The notes under the pieces were generated by a model. That model was given only the letters and a program-made list of their open reading frames with translations, was not told where the DNA came from and searched no databases. From JAULUH01 sp032111745 (GTDB taxonomy: Bacteria; Chloroflexota; Anaerolineae; JAAEKA01), in contig JAULUH010000211.1 in NCBI GenBank assembly GCA_032111745.1, positions 1 to 56,022 of the forward strand: a stretch of DNA of 56,022 bases, in the 5' to 3' direction. The position numbers and the translations under genes are program-made. Positions within the stretch are counted from its first letter, which is position 1; every line of letters starts with the position of its first letter. Positions 8,414 through 16,858 of this stretch are shown in pieces.

Positions 8414-9652
8414 ATGAGCAAGAGTGTCCTCGTGATCGGCACCCTGGATACCAAGGGTGCCGAGATCGGTTATCTGCGCGACCGGATGACGGCCCTGGGG
8501 CTCGACACCACGGTGGTGGATTCGGGCATCCTGGGTGAGCCCATCGGCATCACGCTGGACCCGGAGCGAGACGTGGACCGGGCGCAGGCCGCGACCTACG
8601 GTGGAACCACCATCGAGCAGCTGCGCCAGGCGGGAAGCCGCGGCAAGGCGGTGGCGGGCATGCGCGAGGCGCTCAAGGCCCTGGTGCGGCAGTGGTACCG
8701 CGACGGCCGCGTCGCCGCCGTGGTCAGCATGGGCGGGGCCGAGGGCGCGGTGATGGGCGCGGCCACGATGATGCAGCTGCCCTTGGGGGTGCCCAAGGTG
8801 CTGGTGTCGCCCATTGCCTCGGGCAAGCACTACTTCGACCCCATGGTGGGCACCAGCGATGTCATGGTGGTGCACTCGGTGGTGGACATCCTGGGGCTCA
8901 ACCCGATCGCCACCACGGTGTTCGACAACGTGGCCGCAGCGGTGAAGGGGCTGGTGGAGCACGGCCATGAGCTGCCAGCGCCGGACCCGGAGGGCCGTTA
9001 CGTGGCCGTGACCATGCTGGGCAACACCACCAGGGCCGTTATGGCGCTGAAGGAGCGGCTGGCGCAGGCCGGCTACGAGGCGGTGATCTTCCACTCCAAC
9101 GGCGTGGGCGGGCCGGCCATGGAGGAGCTGGCCGAGGCCGGCCAGTTCATCGGCGTGATCGACTTCACCACCAACGAGATCTACGACCCCATGACCGGCG
9201 GCATCCACGACGGTGGGCCGGACCGCCTGAAGCGGGTGGGGCTGGTGGGGCTGCCGCAGGTGGTGGTGCCGGGCTGCATCGACTTCTCGGTGTTTCACGC
9301 CGGGGCGATCCCGGAGGCGTTGCATGGCCGGCCGGTGTACGACCACAACCCGGAGTACACGCTGGTGCGTGCCAGCCACGACGAGATGGTCGAGCTGGGC
9401 CACATCTTCGCCCAGCGGCTCAACCTGGCCCGCGGTCCCGTGATTGTCGCCGTGCCCACTGAGGGGCTGTCCATCCCCAACGTACCTGGCGGCGCGTTCT
9501 GGGATCCCGAGGCCGATGCCGCCTTCCTGGCCACGGTGCGAGAGGAGATCAGGGCGGGCATCCCGGTGCTGGCCTTCGCGCGCCACGTCAACGACCCGGC
9601 GTTTGGGGTGGAGGTGGCGGAGCTGTTCATCGAGATGATGAATCGAGCATGA
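8414..9652 (+). CDS. Tm-1-like ATP-binding domain protein (UPF0261)
   Basis: 412 residues. The N-terminus V-L-V-I-G-T-L-D-T-K-G-A-E is the characteristic opening of the UPF0261/Tm-1-like family. A glycine-rich M-G-G-A-E-G-A stretch near 105 resembles the nucleotide-binding loop of the family, and a second Rossmann-like half follows from about 195 (V-T-M-L-G-N-T-T). The plant Tm-1 protein is a virus resistance factor, but bacterial members have no settled function and are often found beside sugar-acid or amidohydrolase genes, as here. ATG 8414 is chosen because the upstream extension runs through the repeat. The ribosome site is weak. It is followed by the assembly gap. Confidence 0.88.
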   Translation: MSKSVLVIGTLDTKGAEIGYLRDRMTALGLDTTVVDSGILGEPIGITLDPERDVDRAQAATYGGTTIEQLRQAGSRGKAVAGMREALKALVRQWYRDGRVAAVVSMGGAEGAVMGAATMMQLPLGVPKVLVSPIASGKHYFDPMVGTSDVMVVHSVVDILGLNPIATTVFDNVAAAVKGLVEHGHELPAPDPEGRYVAVTMLGNTTRAVMALKERLAQAGYEAVIFHSNGVGGPAMEELAEAGQFIGVIDFTTNEIYDPMTGGIHDGGPDRLKRVGLVGLPQVVVPGCIDFSVFHAGAIPEALHGRPVYDHNPEYTLVRASHDEMVELGHIFAQRLNLARGPVIVAVPTEGLSIPNVPGGAFWDPEADAAFLATVREEIRAGIPVLAFARHVNDPAFGVEVAELFIEMMNRA

Positions 9653-9678
9653 CTTCAGGTACAGCGCACCTCCATGAA

Positions 9679-9691
9679 GAAGTTTGACTTC
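9679..9691. repeat. Short inverted repeat beside the assembly gap
   Basis: GAAGT-TTG-ACTTC, a five-base stem with a three-base loop, 18 bases before the run of N. It may belong to a longer repeat that caused the assembly break. Confidence 0.4.
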
Positions 9692-9708
9692 GCTCCACAT
9701 CACGGTAT

Positions 9709-9735
9709 NNNNNNNNNNCCCCCCCCCCCCCCCCC
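9709..9735. other. Assembly gap followed by homopolymer C
   Basis: Ten N at 9709-9718 followed by 17 consecutive C at 9719-9735. The gap length is nominal and the C run is likely a sequencing or gap-filling artefact. The stretch lies between two genes, so neither reading frame is broken, but promoter or repeat sequence may be missing. Confidence 0.95.
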
Positions 9736-9800
9736 ACCGCCCTCCGCCATTCATGCCCCTACACCGCTGGCATACCACTATCCGATGAGGAGACCGAACC

Positions 9801-10727
9801 ATGATTGCCGACAACGGTCGAGACTATAAGGACCTTCCGCACCTGACCACGGGTGACGAGGAGTTTCGCCGCCAGTTTCTTTCCTGGGACCTGGGCAACA
9901 TCAGCTTTGTGGACGTCCAGGCCTATCTGAAGGTCAAGGACGTGATCCTGGTGCCCATGGCCAGCTTCGAGCAGCACGGCCCGCACCTGCCCATCTACAC
10001 GGACACCATCACGGCGGTGGAGATCAGCAAGCGGGTGGCGGAGATGATCGCGGTGTTGCATAGCCCGCCGATCTGGACCGGCTACTCACCGCAGCACATG
10101 CACGAGCCGGGCCAGGGCCGGGGCACCATCACCATCCGCAGCACCACGCTGCTCAACCTGATGTACGACGTGGCCCGCAGCCTGATCCATCACGGCTTCA
10201 ACCGGATCATCTTCATCAACGGTCATGGCAGCAACGTCAAGGTGGTGGATCCGGTCCTGCGCAAGCTGCGCTACGAGACCGGCGCCCTGATCAGCTTCGT
10301 CAAGCCCTACATGGAGAACTACGTGGGCATCCTCAAGGGGCTGATGGAGAACCCCGTGGAGGAGACGCCGGGCTGGCACTCCAGCGAGCTGGAGACCTCC
10401 CAGGACATGGCGTGGAACGAGAAATACGTCCGCATGGATCGGGCAGGCTTCACGCGGGCCCACATCCCGGAGTTCCTGCCGCGCACCTTCGCCAAGAAGG
10501 ACGGCATGCCCGACGTGGAGTTCGAGGACTATAAGTACTTCACCTTCCCCATGGATCACCACGAGTTCATCGAGAGCGGGGTGATCGGCAACCCGATGCG
10601 GGCCACCAAGGCCAAGGGCGAGGAGGCCTTCCGGCGCCTCTCCGAGCACGTGGCCCGCGGCGTGCTGGAGCTGCAGAAGGTGCCGGTGGAGGTGACCAAC
10701 CGGGAGTTCGTGGATAGGGTGTTCTGA
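9801..10727 (+). CDS. Creatininase family amidohydrolase
   Basis: 308 residues. The metal-binding motif S-F-E-Q-H-G-P-H-L-P gives Glu57 and His59, with Asp68 eleven residues after the Glu as in creatininase. The N-G-H-G-S-N loop supplies a further His, and W-H-S-S-E-L-E-T-S matches the conserved H-A-G-E-x-E-T-S block. The superfamily hydrolyses amide or cyclic amide bonds (creatinine, FAPy, mycofactocin precursor). Here it is flanked by a Tm-1-like gene and a TIM-barrel isomerase (13-base gap), so a sugar-linked amide, lactam or lactone is more plausible than creatinine. GAGGAG lies shortly upstream of ATG 9801. Confidence 0.9.
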   Translation: MIADNGRDYKDLPHLTTGDEEFRRQFLSWDLGNISFVDVQAYLKVKDVILVPMASFEQHGPHLPIYTDTITAVEISKRVAEMIAVLHSPPIWTGYSPQHMHEPGQGRGTITIRSTTLLNLMYDVARSLIHHGFNRIIFINGHGSNVKVVDPVLRKLRYETGALISFVKPYMENYVGILKGLMENPVEETPGWHSSELETSQDMAWNEKYVRMDRAGFTRAHIPEFLPRTFAKKDGMPDVEFEDYKYFTFPMDHHEFIESGVIGNPMRATKAKGEEAFRRLSEHVARGVLELQKVPVEVTNREFVDRVF

Positions 10728-10740
10728 GAGGAGATCAATC

Positions 10741-11592
10741 ATGACCATCAAGGTCGGCTGTTTTGCCCTGGTAGACCCGTTCTCCCTGCTGGACCACCAG
10801 CTGGAGCGGGTGGCCGGGCTGGGATTCAAGTATGCCGACGTGACGGACAACCACCCGGGCGGCATCCTGGGGCGGGAGTTCGGCTTCACGGCCACGGCCA
10901 GCCTGGACGACAACCCCCAGGACGTGCTCGATCTGTTCCGCAAGCATGGCCTGACGGCCACCAGCGTCTGCGCGCATGCCAACCTGCTGGATCCCAGCTC
11001 GCCCGCGCGCTATGCCACCGACGAGATCATGAAGGCCGTGCGCCTGGCCGCGGGCATGGGCGTGCAGGACGTGATCACCACCGAGGGCGATCCCAAGTCG
11101 GCCTGGGGCCACGGCCTCACCTGGGACGAAAAAGTATTCGTCGTGGCCGAGAAGCTGCACGAGCCGGTGCGGCTGGCGGAGGCCTATGGGGTGCGCATCC
11201 TGCTGGAGCCCCACGGCGTGCTGACCGACTCCATCAAGGGGATGCAGGCCATCATGGACCGCCTCCGCAACCCCAATAACCTGGGCGTGAACATGGACAC
11301 GGGGAATGCCTGGCTGGGCGGCGCGGACCCGGTGGAGATGGCCCGGACGTTCAAGGATAAGATCCACCACATCCACTGGAAGGACCTGCCGGCGGAGTGG
11401 GAGAGCAAGCGGGGCACCATGTACGGCTGCGGCTTTGGCCCCATCGCCTTGGGCGAGGGCGTCGTCGACATCAAGGGGGTGTTCGAGGTGTTGAAGGACT
11501 CCCCGCACGTGGAGTACTCCACCCTGGAGGTAGGCGGCGACGCCAACATGCTAAAGAGCTACGCCTACCTCAAAGCGCTGGGTGCCGAGTGA
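10741..11592 (+). CDS. Sugar phosphate isomerase/epimerase (TIM barrel)
   Basis: 283 residues, AP endonuclease 2 family. Motifs in order: L-L-E-P-H-G (metal Glu) near 158, M-D-T-G-N-A (metal Asp) near 185, H-H-I-H-W-K-D (metal His) near 206, and S-T-L-E-V-G near the C-terminus carrying the last Glu. The E-P-H-G and H-W-K-D forms differ from the 7420 paralogue, so the two likely act on different intermediates. GAGAGGAG precedes ATG 10741. Its stop overlaps the start of the next gene (GTGA at 11589-11592), indicating translational coupling. Confidence 0.88.
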   Translation: MTIKVGCFALVDPFSLLDHQLERVAGLGFKYADVTDNHPGGILGREFGFTATASLDDNPQDVLDLFRKHGLTATSVCAHANLLDPSSPARYATDEIMKAVRLAAGMGVQDVITTEGDPKSAWGHGLTWDEKVFVVAEKLHEPVRLAEAYGVRILLEPHGVLTDSIKGMQAIMDRLRNPNNLGVNMDTGNAWLGGADPVEMARTFKDKIHHIHWKDLPAEWESKRGTMYGCGFGPIALGEGVVDIKGVFEVLKDSPHVEYSTLEVGGDANMLKSYAYLKALGAE

Positions 11593-12911
11593 TTTCTAGC
11601 CGGCGGGTCGTAAGAGCCATACCACCCATTACCCTTGCCTACGGCCGCCACGGCCTGCCGATCGACCTGCCAGGGCCGGCCGACATCATCCGGCCGCGCT
11701 TTGGGCCGGGCCTGCCCGACGAGGTGGGCGCGTTGCGGCAGGCCCTGCGCCAGCCGGTGGGCACGCCACCGCTGGCCGAGCTGGTGCGGCCGGGGGAGAG
11801 CGTGGTCGTCGTGCACACCGACATCACGCGGGCCACGCCCAACGCCCGCATCCTGCCGGTGCTGCTGGCGGAGCTGCAGGCTGCGGGGGTACTGCGGAAG
11901 GACATCACCCTGCTGAACGGCCTGGGCACCCACCGTCCGCAGACCGCGGCGGAGCTGCGGGCGATGCTGGGCGACGCCGTGGTGGACGGCTATCGCTGCC
12001 TGCAACACGATTGCTTCGACGACGCCAACCTCGCCAGCCTTGGCACTACCAGCCTGGGGCACCCGGTGCGGATCAACCGCACCTACATGGAGGCCGACGT
12101 CAAGATCCTGACCGGCTTCATCGAGCCGCACTTCTTCGCCGGCTTCAGCGGCGGGCCCAAGGCCATCCTGCCCTCCCTGGCCGGCGCGGAGAGTGTGTTC
12201 ACCAACCACGGCCGGTCGATGATCGGGCATCCCAAGGCTACCTGGGGCATCACCGAAGGCAACCCCATCTGGGAGGAGATGCGGGAGGTCGCTCTCTTGA
12301 CGCGGCCAACCTTCCTGCTGAACGTGACCCTCAACGCAGAGCGGCAGATCACCGGCGTGTTCGCAGGCGACATGCTGGCGGCCCATGCTGAGGGCTGCCG
12401 CCAGGTCTACGAGAGCGCGATGGTGGCCTGCGCGGCGCCGTACGACGTGGTGGTGACCACCAACAGCGGCTATCCCCTGGACCAGAACCTGTACCAGTCG
12501 GTCAAGGGCATGAGCGCGGCGGCGCAGGTGGTGCGAGATGGCGGCGCGATCATCATGGCGGCGGCGTGCGAGGATGGCCTGCCAGGCCATGGCCGCTACG
12601 CGGCGCTCCTGGCGGAGGCCGGCTCCCCGTGGGCGGTGCTGGAGATGATCGCCCGGCCGGGCTTTTCAGAGCACGACCAGTGGCAGGTGCAGATCCAGGC
12701 CCAGATCCAGCAGCGGGCCGACGTGTACGTCTACAGCGACGGCCTCACCGAGGCGCAGATCCGCCGGGCGCTCTTCATCCCCTGCCGGGACATTGCCGGC
12801 ACGGTGGCGGAGATCAGGCAGCGCCACGGCCCTGCCGCTCGCGTCTGCGTCATGCCCGAAGGTCCCCAGACGATCCCCTATCTGGCTGCGGACGGCCAGG
12901 CCCCAGGATAG
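11589..12911 (+). CDS. LarA-family (DUF2088) nickel-dependent racemase/epimerase homologue
   Basis: 440 residues. The block E-P-H-F-F-A-G-F-S-G-G-P-K has His and Lys exactly ten residues apart, and an N-H pair follows 15-16 residues after the Lys. This is the spacing of His174, Lys184 and His200 of lactate racemase LarA, the residues that serve the nickel-pincer cofactor and catalysis. An earlier G-T-H-R-P matches the His108 region. The start is GTG 11589, overlapping the stop of the previous gene; no better start lies before the conserved region. LarA relatives racemise or epimerise 2-hydroxy acids, including sugar acids. No larB, larC or larE cofactor gene is in the window, so cofactor synthesis must be elsewhere. 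Confidence 0.88.
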   Translation: MISSRRVVRAIPPITLAYGRHGLPIDLPGPADIIRPRFGPGLPDEVGALRQALRQPVGTPPLAELVRPGESVVVVHTDITRATPNARILPVLLAELQAAGVLRKDITLLNGLGTHRPQTAAELRAMLGDAVVDGYRCLQHDCFDDANLASLGTTSLGHPVRINRTYMEADVKILTGFIEPHFFAGFSGGPKAILPSLAGAESVFTNHGRSMIGHPKATWGITEGNPIWEEMREVALLTRPTFLLNVTLNAERQITGVFAGDMLAAHAEGCRQVYESAMVACAAPYDVVVTTNSGYPLDQNLYQSVKGMSAAAQVVRDGGAIIMAAACEDGLPGHGRYAALLAEAGSPWAVLEMIARPGFSEHDQWQVQIQAQIQQRADVYVYSDGLTEAQIRRALFIPCRDIAGTVAEIRQRHGPAARVCVMPEGPQTIPYLAADGQAPG

Positions 12912-12939
12912 ACTGTCCTGCCGGGTCGCCGGCCGCGCC

Positions 12940-13683
12940 ATGCTCGACTCCCAGGTCGTCTTCTACCTGATCTTCGCGGTCTCCGCGCTGGTCATCGGCA
13001 TGGCCAAGGGCGGATTCGGTGCCGCCTTCGCGGCGCTGGCGACGCCGCTGCTGGCCCTGGTGATGCCGGTGAACGAGCTGGTGGCCGTGATTCTGCCCTT
13101 CCTGATGCTGGCCGACCTGTTTGCGGTCGGCTTTCACTGGGGGCGCTGGGAGCGGCGGCTGGTCTTCCTGCTGCTGCCGGGCGCGCTGGCCGGCGTGGCC
13201 GTGGGCACAGTGTTTCTGACCAACGTGTCCCCGGAAACCCTGCGCAACGTCCTGGCTGCCACCATCCTGGCCTTCACCCTGTACAAGTTCCTGGAGCCGC
13301 GGCTGCTGGGCCTCGTCGCCTATCGCCCGCACCCCTGGCATGGCGTGCTGGCGGGAGGAGTCTCCGGCTTCACCTCCGCCATCGCCAACAACGGCGGCCC
13401 CCCGGCGACGATCTACCTGCTGCTGCAGGACCTGCAGCCCCGCACCTTCATCGCCACGTCGGCGCTGTTCTTCTTCATCCTCAACTACATCAAGGTGCCC
13501 TTCTACCTGGCGGCCGGGCTTTTCAATCCGCAGCAGTTCCTGCAGGTGGCGTGGCTGTTGCCGCTGGTGCCGATTGGGGTATGGATCGGCCGGCTGTTCG
13601 TCGACAGGGCGGGCAAAGCGCTCTACGACCGGGTGATCCTGGCCATCCTGGCGGCTTCGGCGGTGCTGCTGCTGCTGACGTGA
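12940..13683 (+). CDS. TauE/SafE-family membrane transporter
   Basis: 247 residues, with hydrophobic segments throughout (about seven to eight helices). The two-fold repeat typical of TauE/SafE is visible: G-M-A-K-G-G-F-G near 23 and a second glycine-rich A-G-G-V-S-G-F-T-S near 142, followed by N-N-G-G-P-P. Relatives export or import sulfite, sulfoacetate, sulfonates or other organic anions. It is the last gene of the catabolic series, 28 bases after the LarA homologue, so an organic-anion role fits. ATG 12940 starts just before the first helix; no strong ribosome site is seen. Confidence 0.85.
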   Translation: MLDSQVVFYLIFAVSALVIGMAKGGFGAAFAALATPLLALVMPVNELVAVILPFLMLADLFAVGFHWGRWERRLVFLLLPGALAGVAVGTVFLTNVSPETLRNVLAATILAFTLYKFLEPRLLGLVAYRPHPWHGVLAGGVSGFTSAIANNGGPPATIYLLLQDLQPRTFIATSALFFFILNYIKVPFYLAAGLFNPQQFLQVAWLLPLVPIGVWIGRLFVDRAGKALYDRVILAILAASAVLLLLT

Positions 13684-14000
13684 CGCGGGCCGGCAGGCGG
13701 AGATGGTCGCGATGGCGAAACTTGTTTCCGGGGGATGAGACTTGAGCTGCAGCGCGATCCCACATAGCGAATTTCCCACATAAACGGTTAGTGGTACATG
13801 GGAAGGGGCGCAGCGGGAACACGGACGCCCCCGGACTCCAGAGGCTCACCGCAAAGGCGCCAAGGGCGCAGAGGGAACCCTGGACCGGAGGAGCCAGAGC
13901 AGAGCGGACTCACGGATGGCGCAAGTGAACCGGGGTGGCTTCTGATAAGCCCTCGAGACTGTAAGCGCTACTCTTGACATCGATCCGGCCTCATGGTTGC
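13684..14000. other. Gene-free stretch with short direct repeats
   Basis: About 317 bases without a convincing gene. TCCCACATA occurs twice with a 16-base period (13758-13766 and 13774-13782). A GGCGCCAAGGGCGCAGAG-type element lies at 13846-13873, resembling interspersed repeats seen in several phyla. TTGACA at 13974-13979 could be a -35, but no good -10 follows at the right distance. No terminator with a T tract was seen after the transporter. Confidence 0.6.
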
Positions 14001-16040
14001 ATGATCAGGATGAATATCAACACACCTCGCGATTCCCGCCGGCGTGCCCGGCGGGGTGACCTTGTGACGTTGCTGGCGCTGGCTGTGCTGGTGCTGGCTT
14101 CCTGCTCCGCCAGGGCGGCCGGAGCGCCGCGGGTCTCCTACGCCGGCCCGGTGCCGGAGGGCGCGGTGGCGCGGCTGGGCAAGGGCCGCATCGAGGGGCT
14201 CGCGTTCTCCCCCGATGGCCGCACGCTGGCCGTGGCGACCGACGTGGGGCTGGCGCTCTACGATGCCCAAACCCTCCACCAGCAGTGGTCCCAGGCCAGC
14301 CTGGTGCCGATCCAGGCCGTCGCCTACGCGCCGGATGGCCAGTTGCTTGCCACCGGTGCAGCGGATGGCCAGGTTTCCATTGTCGCACCATCTGACGGCC
14401 AGGTCCTGGACGCACTCAAGGCTCCGGCGGCCGTGTCGTCCCTGGCCTGGCTGCCGGCATCTCTGTCGCCAGCAGGCCAGCCCGGCGCCCTGCTGGCAGC
14501 CGGCTTCGCCAACGGCGACGCCGTGGTCGTGCGCGTCGGCGACGCGGGCGCTCAGCCCCTGCTGAGCCCGTTTGGGCAGCTGCCGCGGCACCCGGCGGGG
14601 GTGACCGCGCTGGCCTTTTCCCTCGATGGTGCTATGCTGGCCTCCGGCGACATCAGCGGCAGCGTCAATCTATGGGCGCTGCCTGAGCTGCGCCGCGCCG
14701 GCAGCCTGCGGGGACATCCCAGCTTCCACCGCGTGCAGGCGCTGGCCTGGCTGTCCAACAGCGAGGAGCTGGCATCGGCCGATAGCAAGGGGCGGGTGCT
14801 GCTCTGGCGCATGGACAAGGCCAGTCCCGAGCAAATTCTGGCACAGCAGGGTAGCCCGGTGCTGGCCATCCAGGCCGACCCCGAGGGGTCCGTGCTCAGC
14901 TCTGTGGGGGGTGATGGCCTGCTCGCTACCTGGAGCACAGAGGTGGCGCCGGTAAGCTACCCCCTGGCACCCCCGGACACCGAGGCGACCAGGGCGACCA
15001 TCGCAGCCGATCGCCGCATCATCGCCATAGCGGCAGCCGACGGCAGCCTGGCGACGTGGCGCATCGAGGGCGAGGCCGGCGCACCCGAGCAGGTCGCCAC
15101 CCTACAGGGCCATGCCGGGCGTTACACGCCGGTCGAGGCGGTGGCCTGGTCCCCAGACGGCAAGCGGCTGGCTACCGGCCTGGGCACGGACGTCGCCGTC
15201 TGGCGCGATCTCGACGGGCGGCCCGAGCGCGTGCTTGCCGGACATACGCAGCCGGTCACCGCGCTGGCCTGGTCGCCCGACGGCACCCAGGTCGCCAGTG
15301 GCGGTCGCGATCGGCTGATCCACCTGTGGGATGCCCGCAGCGGCCGGCTTATCCGCCAGCTCCCAGGGCACACAGGCTACGTCGCTGACCTGGCCTGGTC
15401 ACCCGATGGGCGCCAGCTGGCTTCAGCCGGGGCGCTCGATCACACGGTTCTGCTTTGGGATGCCCGCAGCGGACGGGTGATACGTACGATTTCCGAGGAG
15501 GGCGACGATTTCTGGAGCGTGGCTTTCTCGCCCGACGGCCGTACCCTGGCGACCGGAACCACGTCCGGCGATATCCTGCTGTGGGATCTCGGCGGCGACA
15601 CCGCCGAGATCCCATCCATGCGCCTGCGCGGCCACCTGGCCTGGGTGACCGACCTGGCCTGGTCGCCCGATGGCCAGCGTCTCGCCTCGACCTCGGCCGA
15701 TGGGGGCGCGCTGCTGTGGGACGTCGAGGCCCAGACGCGCCAGCCGGTAGCTGCGCACAACAGCGTGGTGCGCAGCCTGGCCTTCAGCCCCGACGGCCGG
15801 CAGCTGGCCACGGCGGCCAAGGATGGCCTGGTGTTGATCTGGGATGTGGCCCCTGAGCCTACGCTACGGGCGGTGCGGACGCTGGTGGGACATGCGTCCG
15901 GCGTGAATGGCGTGGCCTGGTCACCCGATGGCCAGCGCCTGGCATCCAGCTCGGATGACAACTCGGTGCTGATCTGGGAAGTCGGACCGGCAAGCTCGGG
16001 CCGGAGTCGTATCCCCGCAACCAGCGCGGGCCGAGGGTAG
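14001..16040 (+). CDS. WD40-repeat lipoprotein, two predicted beta-propellers
   Basis: About 680 residues. An Arg-rich N-terminus and hydrophobic segment end in a lipobox L-A-S-C, with the acylated Cys near residue 35, so the protein is probably membrane-anchored on the outer face. Fourteen WD40-like units of the form L-A-W-S-P-D-G ... L-L-W-D cover the rest, enough for two seven-bladed propellers. The last seven are near-consensus, the first seven more diverged. Such proteins are protein-binding scaffolds. ATG 14001 or 14010 is possible; neither has a good ribosome site. The gene is convergent with DUF72 six bases downstream. Confidence 0.88.
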   Translation: MIRMNINTPRDSRRRARRGDLVTLLALAVLVLASCSARAAGAPRVSYAGPVPEGAVARLGKGRIEGLAFSPDGRTLAVATDVGLALYDAQTLHQQWSQASLVPIQAVAYAPDGQLLATGAADGQVSIVAPSDGQVLDALKAPAAVSSLAWLPASLSPAGQPGALLAAGFANGDAVVVRVGDAGAQPLLSPFGQLPRHPAGVTALAFSLDGAMLASGDISGSVNLWALPELRRAGSLRGHPSFHRVQALAWLSNSEELASADSKGRVLLWRMDKASPEQILAQQGSPVLAIQADPEGSVLSSVGGDGLLATWSTEVAPVSYPLAPPDTEATRATIAADRRIIAIAAADGSLATWRIEGEAGAPEQVATLQGHAGRYTPVEAVAWSPDGKRLATGLGTDVAVWRDLDGRPERVLAGHTQPVTALAWSPDGTQVASGGRDRLIHLWDARSGRLIRQLPGHTGYVADLAWSPDGRQLASAGALDHTVLLWDARSGRVIRTISEEGDDFWSVAFSPDGRTLATGTTSGDILLWDLGGDTAEIPSMRLRGHLAWVTDLAWSPDGQRLASTSADGGALLWDVEAQTRQPVAAHNSVVRSLAFSPDGRQLATAAKDGLVLIWDVAPEPTLRAVRTLVGHASGVNGVAWSPDGQRLASSSDDNSVLIWEVGPASSGRSRIPATSAGRG

Positions 16041-16046
16041 GGCGAT

Positions 16047-16841
16047 CTACAGGAGGCGGCCTTGCTCGGCGAACTCAGGCCTGGTCACAGGCAGCCCGGC
16101 CACGGCCTGGAACTGGTTCAGGGAGCCGGGCGCATACCCGGCGAAGTCGTCGTTGAACAAGCCGTAGATCACCGGCACTTGGTCCAGGTGCGGCTGCAGC
16201 TCTTCCCACCACCATGCCAGCTGGGGGCTGACGTCGATCTCCTCCCGCCCGCGTTGCTCAAAGCGGCCGTGCTGGCCGATCCAGCGTATGTAGAGAAAAT
16301 CGGTCGTCGGAACGATCTGGCGGGGCAGCTTCAGATAATCGAGGGAGACCCAGGCTATGTCGTGAGCTCGGAGTAGATCTGCAGTCCTGGCGGTGTACCA
16401 GGATCGGTGCCGGAACTCTACCGCATAACGGGCGGTTGGGGGCAGATGGCTGAGGAAGCGCTCGAGCTGTGGGCTCTGAGCCATGCTGAATCCAGGGGGA
16501 AGCTGGATCAACACTGGACCCAGGCGCTGGCCCAACAGGGTCATGGTCTCGAGGAAGGCGTCCATGAGCTCGGCGGCCCCCCGGTCCAGGTCCAGCGCGG
16601 CCTCGTGGGTGATCTCCCGCGGGACCTTGGGGCAGAAGCGGAAATGGTCCGGCGTGCTGTCCGCCCAGCGGCGCACCGTCGTCTCGCGCGGGGTGCCGTA
16701 GAAGGTGGTGTCGAGCTCGACTGTGTTGAACACCTGGCTGTAGTGGGCCAGGACCTGCCGCCGTGGCATGCCGGCGGGATAGAACACGCCGATCCAGGCC
16801 TGATAGGCAAAGCCCATGGTGCCCAGGTACCAAATAGGCAC
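16047..16841 (-). CDS. DUF72 (YecE-like) protein
   Basis: 264 residues. The N-terminal G-T-M-G-F-A-Y-Q-A-W, the F-N-T-V-E-L-D-T-T-F-Y-G strand, F-C-P-K-V-P, the V-L-I-Q-L-P-P block and A-V-E-F-R-H-R-S-W are all DUF72 hallmarks. The fold is a TIM barrel and the biochemical role is not established. It lies 17 bases downstream of heme A synthase on the same strand and is probably cotranscribed with it. Its 3' end meets the WD40 gene head-on. Confidence 0.9.
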   Translation of the reverse strand: MPIWYLGTMGFAYQAWIGVFYPAGMPRRQVLAHYSQVFNTVELDTTFYGTPRETTVRRWADSTPDHFRFCPKVPREITHEAALDLDRGAAELMDAFLETMTLLGQRLGPVLIQLPPGFSMAQSPQLERFLSHLPPTARYAVEFRHRSWYTARTADLLRAHDIAWVSLDYLKLPRQIVPTTDFLYIRWIGQHGRFEQRGREEIDVSPQLAWWWEELQPHLDQVPVIYGLFNDDFAGYAPGSLNQFQAVAGLPVTRPEFAEQGRLL

Positions 16842-16858
16842 GTCTCACCACCTTAGGT

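Noticed and set aside
8300..9814. 504-codon minus-strand frame running through the assembly gap
   Set aside because: It reads through N and poly-C and mirrors the Tm-1-like gene, so it is an artefact.
9801..10727. Creatinine degradation
   Set aside because: The metal motif fits the superfamily, but the neighbours are sugar enzymes and no creatinase or sarcosine oxidase is present.
13974..14003. TTGACA as -35 for the WD40 gene
   Set aside because: No acceptable -10 follows at 16-18 bases, and the nearest candidate would lie on the start codon.
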